Below, one piece after another: positions 23,693 to 23,732 of a DNA stretch of 23,732 nucleotides. The stretch covers positions 1-23,732 of the forward strand of contig FR878752.1 in assembly GCA_000434395.1 (NCBI GenBank), written 5' to 3'. The first letter of the stretch is position 1. Every line of letters starts with the position of its first letter. A program made the translations under genes and the position numbers. This DNA comes from Clostridium sp. CAG:568. Lineage in GTDB: Bacteria; Bacillota_I; Bacilli_A; RFN20; CAG-288. The notes under the pieces are model-generated. The model searched no databases. It had not been told where the DNA came from and saw nothing but the letters and a program-made list of their open reading frames with translations.

Positions 23693-23708
23693 TAGGTCGA
23701 TGTTTTTA
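23675..23708 (+). terminator. Rho-independent terminator overlapping the kinase stop
   Basis: CGACCT (23680-23685) pairs with AGGTCG (23694-23699), extended on both sides after one mismatch by ACA/TGT, followed by TTTTT. The left arm is inside the last kinase codons and the TGA stop (23690-23692) is in the loop. Confidence 0.85.
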
Positions 23709-23732
23709 TTTCTTATGCTTAGCTAGGATATT

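Overview
The window is AT-rich and densely coded, and looks like a low-GC Firmicute (Bacillota), most likely an uncultured, fermentative member of the class Bacilli or a close relative. The evidence is a ylbF-rsmD-coaD gene order as in Bacillus, an RNase J, an NAD-dependent L-lactate dehydrogenase, a C1B aminopeptidase, a BmpA-type nucleoside transporter under a guanine-class riboswitch, and a flavin-dependent thymidylate synthase. TGA is used as a stop (for example at 13833-13835 and 22314-22316), so this is not a code-4 Mycoplasma. No mobile element, CRISPR array, rRNA or tRNA was seen.

Layout. 53-5289 (minus): a nucleoside/purine uptake operon read as riboswitch, bmpA lipoprotein, intercistronic terminator-like hairpin, ATPase, permease, permease. 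The leader has a purine aptamer with guanine-type specificity bases, followed by a nested hairpin that can bury the bmpA Shine-Dalgarno (SD) sequence. 5448-8079 (minus): RNase J and peptide deformylase, each with its own promoter. 8080-8502: a 423-base gap with divergent promoters, several hairpins and an orphan plus-strand terminator, best explained as a small RNA gene. 8503-9901 (plus): ylbF-like, rsmD, coaD.

9968-12312: a minus-strand single-pass membrane protein of unknown function, divergent from a strongly codon-biased ldh. 12522-17860 (plus): a translationally coupled pair of surface proteins of unknown function. The second has 1323 residues and appears to be five diverged copies of an alpha/beta unit that also occurs once in the first protein; the two share a transmembrane motif. 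This is the most novel-looking system in the window. 18009-19052: thyX. 19159-19928: a DUF4417-like gene with an anomalous 5' end. 19995-21383 (minus): pepC. 21576-23708 (plus): a LytTR response regulator and GHKL sensor kinase with overlapping genes.

The housekeeping genes fit general growth: nucleoside salvage plus ThyX-made dTMP, RNA turnover, N-formyl removal, 16S methylation, CoA synthesis, peptide breakdown and lactate fermentation. The two-component pair and the repeat-protein pair are the accessory, cell-surface part. All calls come from reading the sequence; no database search was run.
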